Assembly (NCBI GenBank): GCA_029378245.1
Contig: JARKIF010000017.1
Coordinates: 1,178,001-1,242,000 of the forward strand
Length of the DNA stretch: 64,000 nucleotides
Direction of reading: 5' to 3'
DNA from: Roridomyces roridus
Lineage: Eukaryota > Basidiomycota > Agaricomycetes > Agaricales > Mycenaceae
The notes under the pieces are model-generated. The model did not search any database and was not told where the DNA came from. It saw only the letters and a list, made by a program, of their open reading frames with translations. The first letter of the stretch is position 1; every line of letters begins with the position of its first letter. This document shows, piece after piece, positions 22,241 to 33,371 of the stretch. The translations under genes and the position numbers were made by a program.

Positions 22241-22338
22241 TTATGCGAGTGCCTTTAGACGGAATATAACAAGCGGTAGTGTGTTGAGTAGTAGTAGTCT
22301 TCGAAAGTCGTGTAAATGTCCCAAAGATTTAGGCGTCG

Positions 22339-22350
22339 GGGCCCATAACC
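22339..22350 (-). promoter_or_regulatory. Copia primer-binding site, half-tRNA(iMet) type
   Basis: Read on the minus strand, GGTTATGGGCCC directly follows the 5' LTR. It is complementary to the anticodon-loop region (CAU flanked by conserved bases) of initiator tRNA-Met rather than to its 3' end. This is the half-tRNA priming known from Drosophila copia and Ty5-type elements. Confidence 0.65.
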
Positions 22351-22606
22351 TGTTGAGATGAATTGATCGAGTCGAAGGTGTTGAAGAACCTGCGCAGAGG
22401 TTCCCTGAGATCACACGTAAGTTGGAGGGCAATTCAAGTAGATTTAAGATGCTCTCTGAGAGAATACAGCGGGGTATTTATACGTAGTCCTAAGGCTGTG
22501 TAAAATACGAGTCATAATGTAGCATAGTCATATTGAGTCATATTGAGTCATATTGCAGTGTAGCGGGATGACCGAGTTGCCCGATGCCTGATGCATAGGT
22601 TCAACA
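22351..22606 (-). repeat. Copia LTR (5' LTR in element orientation), 256 bp
   Basis: TGTTG...CAACA, with three AGTCATATTG units. Followed by the GTATT duplication at 22607-22611. Confidence 0.95.
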
Positions 22607-22611
22607 GTATT

Positions 22612-23080
22612 TCAAGAATAGGTGTGTTTTTGTTTACATATTACTTCGGTCTGGGGTCCGTGGCTCAATCCGCTCACGCGCCTTGAGCTCAACGCTCGAT
22701 CTCGTTACACCAATCTACCATTCGCGCTCTCTCGCCTGGTCCAGGCACGCACCCTTGCAGGCAGTCCAGAATTCCTCGGGTGGGTGAACCTTGAGCAATT
22801 CATGAAAATTTTCTCGTTTCAACGCCCGAGTGAACTCGATGTTGAACACTGGCCAATCGAGCCGCATCCCTAGCCCAAAAAAAGTGACGTTGGAGCCGAC
22901 TGCACAGCTCTGTAGCTGGGCGTCAGTCCATGCGTTTATAATTCCCCGGGGGTGACATTTTATCATTGTTCGTTTCCAAACAGCCGGTCAGAGGCCAGAG
23001 GGTAAAAGGAATTTCATGAACAATATCATGTTCCTCGCTCGACTCGAACGAGAGTGACCAGCAGTCAATGCGGGTGTAGG
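22612..23080. other. Intergenic, no gene seen
   Basis: Short frames on both strands only (for example 22622-22873 plus and 22715-22966 minus), without a recognised domain or splice chain. Confidence 0.45.
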
Positions 23081-23082
23081 TA

Positions 23083-23470
23083 CTATCATTTGCCCTCCTT
23101 TGCACAATGGCCCACCTTTGCACAGCGATCAATGATTTTGCACCGAACTTATCTTTGCCTCAATTGACTTGGGATATTGACCCTTACTGATCTTGGGAAT
23201 GTCTAATTTATGACTGTATTTCTTTCGGAGCCATAAGAGCAAGAGAAGGGTCAAAAAATGCGATGACTTTGTTGTGCAAAGGTAGGCATTTTGATGGCTG
23301 GCATCGGCAGGTCCGCTGCGGCCTCAAATCCGGTCCAATGATTATCCCACTTGCCATGGTGTATATAGGCATACTACAGATGCCACTAATCAAATCCGAG
23401 CGTAAACGAGCCAGAATTGAGCCCACAGCAAGGACATCAAAATTATCGTGCAAAGGAGGGCAAATGATAG
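23083..23470. mobile_element. MITE, about 388 bp, TA target duplication
   Basis: Terminal inverted repeats CTATCATTTGCCCTCCTTTG (left from 23083) and its complement (right to 23470) match over about 23 bp and are flanked by TA on both sides, counting which gives 25 symmetric bases. There is no coding capacity. TA duplication and size suggest a Tc1/mariner-derived non-autonomous element. Confidence 0.7.
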
Positions 23471-23472
23471 TA

Positions 23473-23762
23473 GATGGACTTGGACAGCTTGACTCACAAC
23501 GTTTCACATCCATAGATTGCTATAGATTTTGGATGGGCTTTTGAGGAACAGTTTCCTTTGTCAACAGACAAATCCGTTCGGAGCTCAAGCCAGTCATGGG
23601 ACTAGGACACATGCCTCGGTAGCAGAACTTGAGACCCAAAACGGAGGGAACGACTTATTCAACGACAAGAAAAAAACACGTTCATAGATTGCTGTAGATT
23701 TTGGACAGCCCACTGATTTTACACTTTTAGTTCGCAAGAAATCAAGAAAATACCGCCCGAAA
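23473..23762. other. Gap with a short direct repeat
   Basis: No gene. A 23-bp motif, CATAGATTGCTATAGATTTT plus GGA, at 23511-23533 recurs with one change at 23683-23705. The MYND gene ends just after. Confidence 0.5.
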
Positions 23763-25679
23763 TCAATGTATGGCCGCCGGCATACCCCCAGCCTCGACAC
23801 ACATGGGCAACACCAGCCACTCAGTACGATCCTTCCCCACATTCAACGCCATCACATGCATCTCAAGCCTCTCACCACTGCGGTTCACGCGATCCCCGTA
23901 ATACTCAATCAACTCGCGGTCGACCTCAGCGGGTGCTACCCCGCACTCGATTTGCACCGTGAGGCCGTGGCGGTAGTCGAAAATCACAACGGCATCGGGG
24001 TGCGTCTCGAGAGCTTTGGAGCGCTTCGCTACGACGTCGGCGCGGGCGTGCTCGTAGTCGTGATTAAGAACGGCGCGGAGGAATTTGACTTCGGATGCGA
24101 GGTAGGCTAATTCTGTGGGACAAGTGATACATCAAGTCACGAAGCAGCAAATATCGAGTGATTTACCATTCTCTCGTTCCAGTAGAGATGGACAAAGCTT
24201 TTTGTGATGAGCCCATTCTTGAATTTGACACTCCCTCGAACAGTAGAACGCGCTGTGACATTCTGAACATCGCTTCAGGTCGTCCTCCGCTTTGATTGGG
24301 GAGGTACACTGAGTGCGAATGAGATGAACAAGACAACGGGGGACCGGTGGGCCATAACGCACCTCAATGGTATCGCACGCTCTCGTCTGCCCAATTTCCC
24401 CGCGATCGAACTTTGCGAGGAGTTCGAGACGGTCCGTAGCGAGTCGAACAAAGTCTTGCCACATGGTGAAGAATTTCGACTTGCGGAACGCGTCATTGTG
24501 AGTGAGGGGTTCGGCTTCGTCGAGGGCAGCACGCAGGCTGGCGAGGACGGAGTGATAGACAAGAGATTGGGGTAGGACGGAGCCCAATAGCGTCTCTAGC
24601 TGCTCCTCGAAGTACGACGCTTCCTTTCGGCCTGCTGAGAGTACAATGGCGCGAAGGAGCCCGCCTTCGAGCGCCTCCTTGACGCGCGTGAAGTACGGAA
24701 AGACCTCCATGTGGTTCAACAGCCAAGGCATCATGAGTGGCACCACCATCATCATTTGCAACTCGGCCGCTGTGCTCCACACGCACAAGACGGTGCAGAT
24801 GACGTCCACGCTACCGTGAGAGACGAGGTGCTCTTTGAGAGGAAGGTCGTGCACGAAGCCGAGCAACGGGATGATCATGAGTCCAATGCGAAACAAGACA
24901 GCATCCGGTTGAGCGCTCGAGCGCGAAGGGACAAGGCGGCGCATGCTCCTCACGATGAGCGACGCTAGATCGTCCATGGTGCCGCCAGCGCTGGCCACAA
25001 CGTCGCGTACCTGGGCACCATCCGCCATATCTGAATTCGCAGCGACGACCGTGCAGATCGCACCGAGAAAGATGCGTGGGATGCCTCGGAGGTTAAGCGC
25101 AGCAGCCCATCCTGCTGACATGAGCTCACGCATCCGGGGCTGGGACATGAAGGAGGAGAGTGTCGGACTCTTCGGTTGGGGGGTAAAGGGTATGATGATG
25201 CGGACGAAGATGAATCGCATGTCATCCGACGACGGCTGTAGCTTGGGGGTTCTTTTGAGATTCACCCCCTCGAGAAATTGGATCCAGAGCCAGACTGATG
25301 CCCAGACTTCCTCGCGAGCCTCGGGAGCAAGATGCCTTTCTAACCTTCCTAACCCTTTCAAGCCCAGCAGAGCACATGCAAGGCGGTCAGGAAGCCAAGG
25401 GACTGTGGCTAAGGTCTGTAGTTGTTCACGCAAAAGAGGCAGATCGTCGACGTTGAGATGGGCATAGAACGCGGGGATGCAAAGAGCTGCGTCAGATTCG
25501 GAGAGATTGGATATCGCAGCCTCTAATTTGTCGACATCCGTTGGGGCTCCACCGGCGGCAAACTTGGCCAGCGACTAGGATGGGGTGAGTTGGGGACTTC
25601 GAGGTCAAGTTTTTGTACGGCGGACCTTTGTGGGCTCTGGCAAGCTCGCGATGTGCTGGATGTCGAGCGATGAATGCAT
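23763..25679 (-). CDS. MYND-finger protein
   Basis: A basidiomycete MYND-type zinc finger protein of about 580 residues. The start is the ATG at 25679 (MHSSLDIQHIASLPEP), which splices over a short intron (GTCCGCC to CCTAG, about 25.58-25.63 kb) into SLAKFAAGG. A long helical, Leu-rich region follows without further known domains. The C-terminal MYND finger near 24.2 kb shows CSECHSAFYCSRECQIQEWAHH and KLCP. Another intron near 24.12-24.17 kb leads to a short C-terminal domain (VVIFDYRHG, IEYYGDRVNRSG) ending at 23763. MYND fingers bind proline-rich partners; the function of this expanded fungal family is unknown. It resembles the gene at 28013-29892 in layout (helical region, MYND, short tail). 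No defects were seen. Confidence 0.8.
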
Positions 25680-26138
25680 GAAGATGAGAATCGCTGGCCA
25701 GCCTGCTGAAAACACAGCCACATCATTCACATGGCCAAACTTTGCTCGGCACCAACTCGGCACCGTGGGATCCTTGATCTTTGTCGCCGTCCCAGCATCA
25801 ATTCAGCGAGGAACGCGAGGAAGCTCAACGACGAATTCCAAGATGGGGGATTGTCGTCGACTCGCGACGTAATTATCCAGACAAGCATTATAACTGGGCA
25901 ATCAAGTCTACACAATAGTGGTGGTGGTGTAATATCTCGTTCCATTTCGGCAACATTTTGGTTATGTACTTTCGAAGCAATCTTTTGCCAGCCGCTTCAG
26001 GGCGCAGGGATTTTTGCACTGCCGGAAGCAAAGTTGGAGTGTCTTGGTTAAACCGGTAATAGTGTCGGCACCCCCTGATTCAGATGATCCCAATCAATAC
26101 CTCCTTGTTCCTGACCCCCATCTTTCCCTCGAATATCC

Positions 26139-27114
26139 ATGTCAGCCGCAGCGACCGACCCACTCCTTCCCCCGGACTTGGAACGGGTCATCTTCGAGCT
26201 CGCTGCTTACTTGACGCCGCTGTCCATGCCGAATCTGATGCTGGTCGCCTGGCGTGTCAAAGAATGGTGATTTATCTCTCTCTCAGTCATCCTTTTCCCG
26301 GCTCATTGAGCCCTAGGATCGAGCCCCTCCTCTATCGTGTCGCTGTGGCTGGCACGGAAAATGGATGGGTTGATCAGTCGACCCGCCACTACCCTCAAGC
26401 CTCTATCTCCCGACTGCTTTCCACCTCAGTTTCACCCATACACCACTTCGTCCGTCGCCTTTGCCTGGTTAAGCCTACCTCGGCGGATACCTTCTCGCTC
26501 TTATCAAAATGCCCGAACATCGAAAACATTTGGGCAAGCAGCGTGGCACTGGAGCTTAAGCAACTGCTGAAAATCCAGCCGGGGAGACTCAAACATCTCC
26601 ATTGCAGTTTGAGGATTTTATTTCACCCTGATCTTCCCGACTTCACACACACGGTTTTCGCTGGCATCACGCATCTCCAGATCTTCGACAGACTAGGGAG
26701 GTTCGACAGGGCCGTATGGACCGGGCTCGCATCGCTGCCGCGTCTGACGCACCTCGCGTTCCTTAACGATGAGTTTATTACCATCATCCCCGACCTTCTG
26801 CGTGCATGCCCCGCCCTCCGCGTTCTGGCAGTGGTCGCCATGTCGAAGCACGTGGAACGAGTTGCTCCCGAAGTCCTCAGGGAGGACGTCCGGTTCGTCT
26901 GGATAATGTGTGCCGAGTATATGAAGGACTGGCACACCGGTGCCTCGACTGGGCGGGATTTTTGGACCAGGGCGGAGGAGTTTATCAGTATGCGGAGGAC
27001 GGGGGAGGTTGATCGTATGTTGTCTTTCATCTCTCACTTAATACGGCTAACCTGGCTGCATTTTTAGCTTTGCAGTATCGGATGGAGGATGATGAGAGTG
27101 TGCGTCTTCCGTAG
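26139..27114 (+). CDS. F-box/LRR-like protein
   Basis: A protein of about 290 residues of the Agaricomycete F-box/leucine-rich family, presumably a substrate receptor for SCF ubiquitin ligases. The first exon starts at 26139 with MSAAATDPLLPPDLERVIFE and ends LMLVAWRVKEW, the short F-box-like helix pair. An intron (GTGATTTATC to CCCTAG, about 26.27-26.32 kb) joins IEPLLYRVAVAG. LRR-like segments follow (LPRLTHLAFLNDEF, CPALRVLAVVAM), then YMKDWHTGASTGRDFW. A final intron near 27.02-27.07 kb gives a tail ending in TAG at 27112-27114. The motif PNLMLVAWRVK is shared with the truncated copy at 39.07 kb. It looks intact. Confidence 0.75.
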
Positions 27115-28012
27115 TTCACGCAGGTCTCAGGTCGGGAGAGGAATCAATTTCTGTCTTGTTCAAGTCTTGTTCTCTCTCCCTCACCAATTCCAACCCGCCC
27201 TACATTTTCCCAGATGGTGTTCGATTGCGACTTAAGGGTAGAGCTGTTTGACTCTGTCGGTTCGTTGGGCGCAAAGCTCGGTGAATAAATTATGAAGGCT
27301 GAAGTAGCCGACATCATATGATAGATTAGTCAGCTAACTCCTTCTTGTCCCTAACGCTCATCATCTCCAGATTCTTCCGATTCAAGAGCCAGCCCAGCTC
27401 CCTTACACTCAAAATGGCGCTTATGGCACGTACAGATGCTTCCGCCTCCGGTGACCCGTTTCTGCCGCTGTAATTGGAGCAAGTCATCGTCACAGTCCCG
27501 CTCGCTGCCTACAAGGAGCTCCTCATCAGGTTCATCGCCATGCGAACGTCGGGGGAGATTTAAGATCGTGGGTCGTTCTGTACGCATCAAGTCTGTTTCT
27601 AGTGACTTCTCATCGTTTTTCAGCTCTACGGTGTCGGACTGGGCGAGGCCGGATTCTGTCATGAGGGGTAGAAGTGGATCGCAAGTGACCCAATTATTGT
27701 GAGTGGCACGCATACTTGTGCGCCTGTTTATATTTAACCAGGTATTCGCCCATACTATGCAAATAAATGCTCGTCGTGTCCGACTCCCTGGCAACGTTCC
27801 TTTAGAGCTCCATCTCCGATTCTCCCATGCACAATGCCGCGGGGACCATGAACAGACATTCTCCTTTTGGCAAGTTGGCCAACTCTATTGTTCGCGTTGT
27901 CGCTTATTCGATTTGGTGCCAGTGGCCCATTGTCCTCTTCTCGTTGCGCTGTGGCCCAGCCGTTGCTTATAAGTAGGCCGTCCCGTCGCTTTCTCGCCTC
28001 ACTGAACCCACC
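27115..28012. other. Intergenic with one weak ORF
   Basis: A minus-strand frame (27351-27794) encodes an acidic, Arg/Glu-rich sequence with HGDEPDEELL and ICTCHKRHFEC but no recognised domain or clear splice context; it may be chance. The right part is the promoter region of the plus-strand MYND gene. Confidence 0.35.
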
Positions 28013-29892
28013 ATGTCAAATCACCCGGAGATCCTGCACCGAGTACGTGCCACACCGAACCGAGTATGTCCCGTCCTTCCTCCCATTTAATATAACCTCT
28101 GATTCTCTTCCATCAAGTACATCAGGACGGCACGAGTCCAAAATATCGAAGGTCTCACCGCACTCTCCGAACTTGGTAGAGTCTGGACCGAGATTCCCGG
28201 TATCGTGGGACTGGGCGCCATCGACGTCTTTCTCTCCCATCTTCGCTCAGAGCTGGCGCCTTCATCCCCCCGCGAGTGGGATCTTGACGCCGAATTCGCT
28301 CACTTTGCGCTGTTGGCACTCAGTCAGATGCAGGGTGTCGACGATCCAAAGTGTGTCGCACAATCACGCGCGATACTTGCCGGTTTGCCCGGGATTCTCA
28401 AGTGGTCTCAATACATCTTCGATACGAAGCTCACCGGCGCTTCTTCGTCGCAGGAGCAGTGTATGTACTCCCACGCACTGCTGACAATGTTGAGTGCATT
28501 CGTTCTCGACTCTCACCAATCCGCCGTTGCGACGGCGAGAACATCGGGCTTCCTCGAGCTTGCCACGAGGTTGTGGGTCTGGGACGACGATTTTGCGAGC
28601 CTGTATGCGTCCCAAGCGGTTGGCATGCTCCTCAAATATTCCCCGAAACCCGCCCACGACCGCATGATCGGGGCCACGGCCGGCGACGCCGAGTTCGTCA
28701 TCAAGCTAGTCTTGCGGCGCACCAAAATTGCCATCAAGAAACTTGACTCGGACGGTGGCAACCGTTTGGGATGCTGCATTCTCCTTATCAACGACCTCTG
28801 CGAGCCCCAAACACACGCTCTGCGCCGTGCTTTCCATGATGCAGATGGTTTCAGGACGGTTACCCGATCCTTTCTCGCATTTGTTCGCACCATCTCCAAG
28901 TCCCCGGATCCAACACCAGCCCAGATCGCGCCCCTATCCTGGTACATCGAGTTCTTCTCATCTCACCTCGAGCGTGACGACTATCTCGCTGTCGTAAACG
29001 CGGTCAAGGCAGGCTTCCTGCGGGCGTTCATCGACTGCAGCCCTGCATTTCTGCGCCTGGCGCATTCCAAGTTGTCGCTCGCGGCGGGGATTGTGCACAC
29101 CCTCATGCCGTACCTCGTATATCATTCCTTCATCGACGAAGTGGCGCCGCTGCTAGAGGATTTGGATCGCCAGAGACTCTCCACGCAGTCCCCACTCAAG
29201 AGCGAATTTGAGCGCTTCTGGTCCGTGCTGTCAGAACATATCAACGTCCTCGGGCACATCAAGGAGGAGGTGGTGACACGTAAGTGCGAGAACATCAAGG
29301 TGAGTGTTTCCAATGGCCCCACTTTACACGCTGACAGTCATATTAGTGCCAAAGTCCCGATACAGAACAATCGTTCAAGACGTGTAAAGCGTGTCAAGCC
29401 ACGTATTACTGCTCTCAAGAATGCCAGAGAGCCGATTGGGAGGCGCAGCATCGGGAGTTTTGTGCATCTATGAAAGGAGAGAGCCGATGTGGTTCGTCTG
29501 AGCTCTCGCCTTCATCGCTCAGACTAACCGAGTTTCCATTGAACTCAGGCCGTCGCTCACGACGCGATATTACCGGCCTTCAAACCCTGGGTCAGAGAAT
29601 CGTTGACCTCGTCTCGACCACCTTCCATTCGATCGCTGAGCGCGACTTTCCCAATACCCCACGCGGAGAGCTCGTTCCGTGTCTCGATTTAAGCTGCTTT
29701 CCCCCGCGGTACAGCATCCAAACGTTGCGGTTCGCCATAGGTGATCGAGATGAGTATGAGCTCCTGGCTGAGAAATGTCGGGCTCAGAAAGCTACGGTTG
29801 TGTTGTGTTTTAGGAAGAATGGAGCGTCGGTGGGCGAAGCCATGTGGCTGACGACCGGGGAGGGCAACTTTTGGGATGTCCAGAGCACGTAG
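28013..29892 (+). CDS. MYND-finger protein
   Basis: A protein of about 560 residues. The start is ATG 28013 (MSNHPEILHR), with an intron from GTACGTGCC to CATCAAG joining YIRTARVQNIEGL. A long helical region runs to KEEVVTRKCENIK. After an intron (about 29.30-29.35 kb) the MYND finger reads CQSPDTEQSFKTCKACQ, YYCSQECQRADW and HREFC, with all expected Cys/His ligands. A third intron near 29.48-29.55 kb leads to a short C-terminal domain (SIQTLRFAIGDRDEYELL, VGEAMWLTTGEGNFWDV) with TAG at 29890-29892. Function is unknown beyond likely protein interaction. It is oriented opposite to the related gene at 23763-25679, with the F-box gene between them. A MITE begins three bases after the stop. Confidence 0.82.
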
Positions 29893-29895
29893 GAG

Positions 29896-30170
29896 CAGTC
29901 ACCGCGGGCATTCCGTAACGCACCGAAAGTTCGGTGCCTTACGGTGCCCTCACAGTACCCTTGGGGTGGCTGGTTCCCACATGGCAGCTCTGTCCCGGCC
30001 CGGGCTGTTATATCAAAAACATCTCTCACAACTTTGTGACTCAGGACGTTGAGGTGACAGCCCGGACCGGAAAAACCTGGCACGCGGAGACCTGCCACCC
30101 AGGAGGGCACTGTGAGGGCACCGTAAGGCACCGAACTTTCGGTGTCTAATAGATTGCCCGCGGTGAGTAT
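29896..30170. mobile_element. MITE, about 275 bp, next to a stop codon
   Basis: Long inverted repeats: TCACCGCGGGCA, CACCGAAAGTTCGGTGCCTT and ACGGTGCCCTCACAGT on the left (29899-29965) are mirrored at about 30100-30166. Seven bases, GTAGGAG, occur directly outside both ends (29889-29895 and 30171-30177), which I read as the target duplication. There is no coding capacity. The TAG inside the left copy is the stop codon of the upstream MYND gene. Confidence 0.75.
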
Positions 30171-30518
30171 GTAGGAGAGCATGAAATTCAAATTATCGTG
30201 TCGTTCGTGTACATAGTTGCCAGTCGAACTTGTCACACTTGGATGTCGATTCAGCCAGGCTGGGCACGTCGAAAATACCTGCTTATTGTATCTGCTACTT
30301 ATGACCGTCGAGATCCCGAATCGAACGGGATGCTGATTTTTTCGAGAGTCCGAGGCAAAACAGAGGCCAAGTCGATTGGATTGAGGTGGCATGTCTCTTA
30401 CCATCCCGTCAAAATTGAAACCAATATTACAACATCATACTTGGTGCAGCAAGAAGCCAATACACCAAACAAAAGCCCCTCCAACCACTCACTTCGCCCT
30501 CCCCATCACCCATCTAGC

Positions 30519-33371
30519 TCACTGTAACTCGGGCTCCAACGCATCATACATCGGACACAACTGCTTCCACTGCGGAGTCTGGATCTGCGCCTGTGGACCC
30601 TTGACGTTGAGTTCCGGAGATTCGGCAAAGACGATAGCGAGTCCGACTTCCAGGTGCCAGTCGATGTGGCTGGGGGGTTGGGGCATGAGATGAAATAGGC
30701 GTTGGAGGAGGATAGAGAACGCACCAATGCAAGAACCATGCTCCTGGATTGCCGGTGAAGAATCGGAAAGTCGTGTTCCCTCCGTTAACTATGTACACCG
30801 AGCTTTGGTCAACCATGCCCACGGAGGACAAAATCTAGACGTACTGGGAACCACATCTCTCCTGGGCGGATTGACGTAGTTGGGCACCGTTGCATTCGCT
30901 CCGAGGACGATCTAGATTGGAGTGAGTTGCATTTCGGTCAGTGTTTGCGACGACGTACGTCAAAGTTATGCCCATGCACTAAATTGAGAGTCAGCATCCG
31001 TCTACTGGCAGCTGGGAAGAGAGAACGTACAGTGGAACGGATGCGCTGCGAGGTATCCTTGTCAGTGCTTTCATCTGGTTCAAGCAAAAAAAAAGGCGCA
31101 CCCCCCGCGCCAGGAATCGTCACGTCCACGAGCGTATTGGGAGGCAGAACGAACACGTTCTCAGTGGGCATAAAGTCCGAGGGCTGTGTGCGCGCGCCAT
31201 GATTACTTGCCCTCTTGGACCCAGCAAGTAGACGCACCTTCGCAGCCCCACTGAGCAACTGCAGGAGAACCGGAAGTGAGGGCGATATGTAAGACTAAAG
31301 ACATGTTGGTATCAAAACACGAAGGGTGAGAGAAACACGCACCACCCCGTTGATATCAAACAGCGGCGGGTTCGGCTGCGAAATTTCCAGTCTGATGGGC
31401 GTGGCGGGGCCAGAACCGAGTTGGCCTGGACCTTCTGAGGCGATGGGCTGCGTGTATTCGAATCAGTGTGAGGAGGATGGAGGGCTGAACCCACATGCAT
31501 AAGCGCATCGTCGTACTTCCTCCCGGGTACGTTGACCGTCGTGGGCTCGGCGATAGGCGCACCCTCGTACCGCAGAATCGCGAGGGAGAGACTGGCGTTG
31601 ACTTTGGGTTTCTCATTAGGTCAACGGTTACGTGCAGGAGGTAGATAAGAAGGAGGCATTGGCACGTACAGTTGGGATTTGATGCGGGGTTTCCTCCGGT
31701 GGGAGGTGCGCGGATCTACAACCAACCATTACCACGTCGATGCGATGCGAAAGGAAGAGTAATGTAACTCACCCAGTAATTCGAAACGCTCTGATTGGCA
31801 TTAAGGACGATCGAAATGCGTTGGGCTGAAGTAAGACGGTTGGCAGCGGTACAAGCAATCCAAATTGAAACCCACCAGCATAGACGTCGGCATTTTGGAA
31901 TGCCACGGGATCATGCTCGACGCCATCCAGTTCGATTACGTCTAATGTGAATCAGCGGGTGTAGTCGGGGGTGGGCAGGGCGGAATCGAGAACCAACCAA
32001 AGGTGTGGTTGTCAAACGACAGCGTCATAAACGGCCGGCACGAGAGGGAGAATACACGGAATCTACGTTATATCAGTGAATAAATACGGCGGCAAGAGGG
32101 AGCGACAGACCTGTAGCGGAGGCCTTTCTTGACCGTGATCACAGCGTACGGCACTGACAAGAGATAAATTGGGCGTCGGACGAGATATATCGATGCAAGA
32201 TCTAGCACCACTCACCCGCAGGTCCACCATTGTAGCGCCTAGTCTCGTCGAGTCAGCATATGATCTGGGATGGGAGCACAGACGGGACTCGCCCTTTGCC
32301 GTTGATAAGCACTGGCCAGCGGGCGGAACTCGTGAGTTTCAATAGCAGGATGATGAAACGAGGAGACAGACCGGAGTCCTGCAGCCTTGAACAGCGATTC
32401 AGCACGGCGTGAGGAGTACAGTGAAGGCAGAGAACTCACGGGATGACACCCGTTTCGAGGAATGAATGCGTGACTAGATGTAGGTTTAGCGTCTACAGCT
32501 ACGTTCTTATTGGCATGCAGGTACCATCAGGAGCCAAGCCGTCTGGGGAGATGCGATATCAGAGAGCGAATCGGCCAAGAAGGCGGTGATACTCACGATA
32601 CCATTCAGCCAGTGTTATGATCGTGTTATCTGTTCAATCACGCGGGGTGAGGCCAAGAGAAGAAGAAAGAAGAAACGTACCGTCGTCGACGTCGCTGTTG
32701 CAGCCAATCAGCCTCCCAAGAAAGCAAATAAAGGAAGTGAACACATACTAGAGATGCTTCAACGGATCATTCGGGTCGTACACCACGAACGCGCCGCGCA
32801 TTCCATCGCAATATTGAGTGGACAGGTGGGAGTGATACCAGTAGCTGCGAGTAATCCGATTTTGAGATCAGCTTCAAGACGAAGAGGACGGCAGAGGCAC
32901 TGACTTTCCCGTCTGCCCCGCCGTATCAAAGACATAATCGAACGTCGTGCTCGGCGCGATGGGGCATTGGTTGACGAACGCAGGGCCGTCCATGCCCGAT
33001 GTGCGCGCTTGCAGGAAGCCGTGCCAATGCTGGTCTCATTAATGATGATGGATGGATGAGAAGGCAAGGAGACGCACGATCGAGGTACTCCGGCGCATAC
33101 CCGGGGATGTGAGTCTGTTGTGCGTGTGGATGACGACTGAATCGCCTTTGTTGACCTTGAATACTGGGCCGGGGAAGGTCGCGTTAGGGACGACAGTGCT
33201 TTATGAAGCCGTAAGTGAGAGGAGAGAGGAGACAATAGCCACTCACTCGCGGAGGAACCCATCCGGCGCGAGCTTCGTATTGACGATGTCGAGATTGAAG
33301 ACGACCTGGGCAGCGTGGGTAGCCGGCAGTAGCGCGAGTGCCACAAGACGCAGATAAGCTCTAGAAAGCAT
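30519..33371 (-). CDS. Laccase (multicopper oxidase), secreted
   Basis: A benzenediol:oxygen oxidoreductase that oxidises phenolic substrates and reduces O2 to water; in such fungi it takes part in lignin or pigment chemistry. The start is at 33371 with signal peptide [20 protein letters not shown]. All four copper signatures are seen across many short exons: [42 protein letters not shown] (split by an intron near 31.0 kb) and [12 protein letters not shown] (split near 30.69 kb). The T1 axial position is Leu. Further conserved parts are [43 protein letters not shown] and [12 protein letters not shown]. The tail ends [16 protein letters not shown] before TGA at 30519. At least a dozen introns of 45-60 bp follow the basidiomycete laccase style. 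No lesion was noticed. Product about 520 residues, the usual family length. Confidence 0.93.

Larger units (their letters stand above)
17536..22606 (-). mobile_element. Copia (Ty1/copia) LTR retrotransposon, 5.07 kb
   Basis: Two nearly identical LTRs beginning TGTTG and ending CAACA, a 5-bp GTATT duplication, a primer-binding site and a polypurine tract bound a gag-pol region on the minus strand. Domain order is Gag, zinc knuckle, protease, integrase, reverse transcriptase, RNase H, which places it in Copia. LTR differences amount to one base and one copy of a 10-bp tandem unit, so insertion was recent, yet the polyprotein frame is interrupted at several places. Confidence 0.95.

Noticed and set aside
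30312..30333. CCCG-TTCGATT-CGGG hairpin resembling a tRNA T-arm (minus strand)
   Set aside because: No matching 5' acceptor sequence (a GACCGTCGAG-like start) within a tRNA length.
32239..32439. Separate small minus-strand frame
   Set aside because: Lies across laccase introns and exons; not an independent gene.
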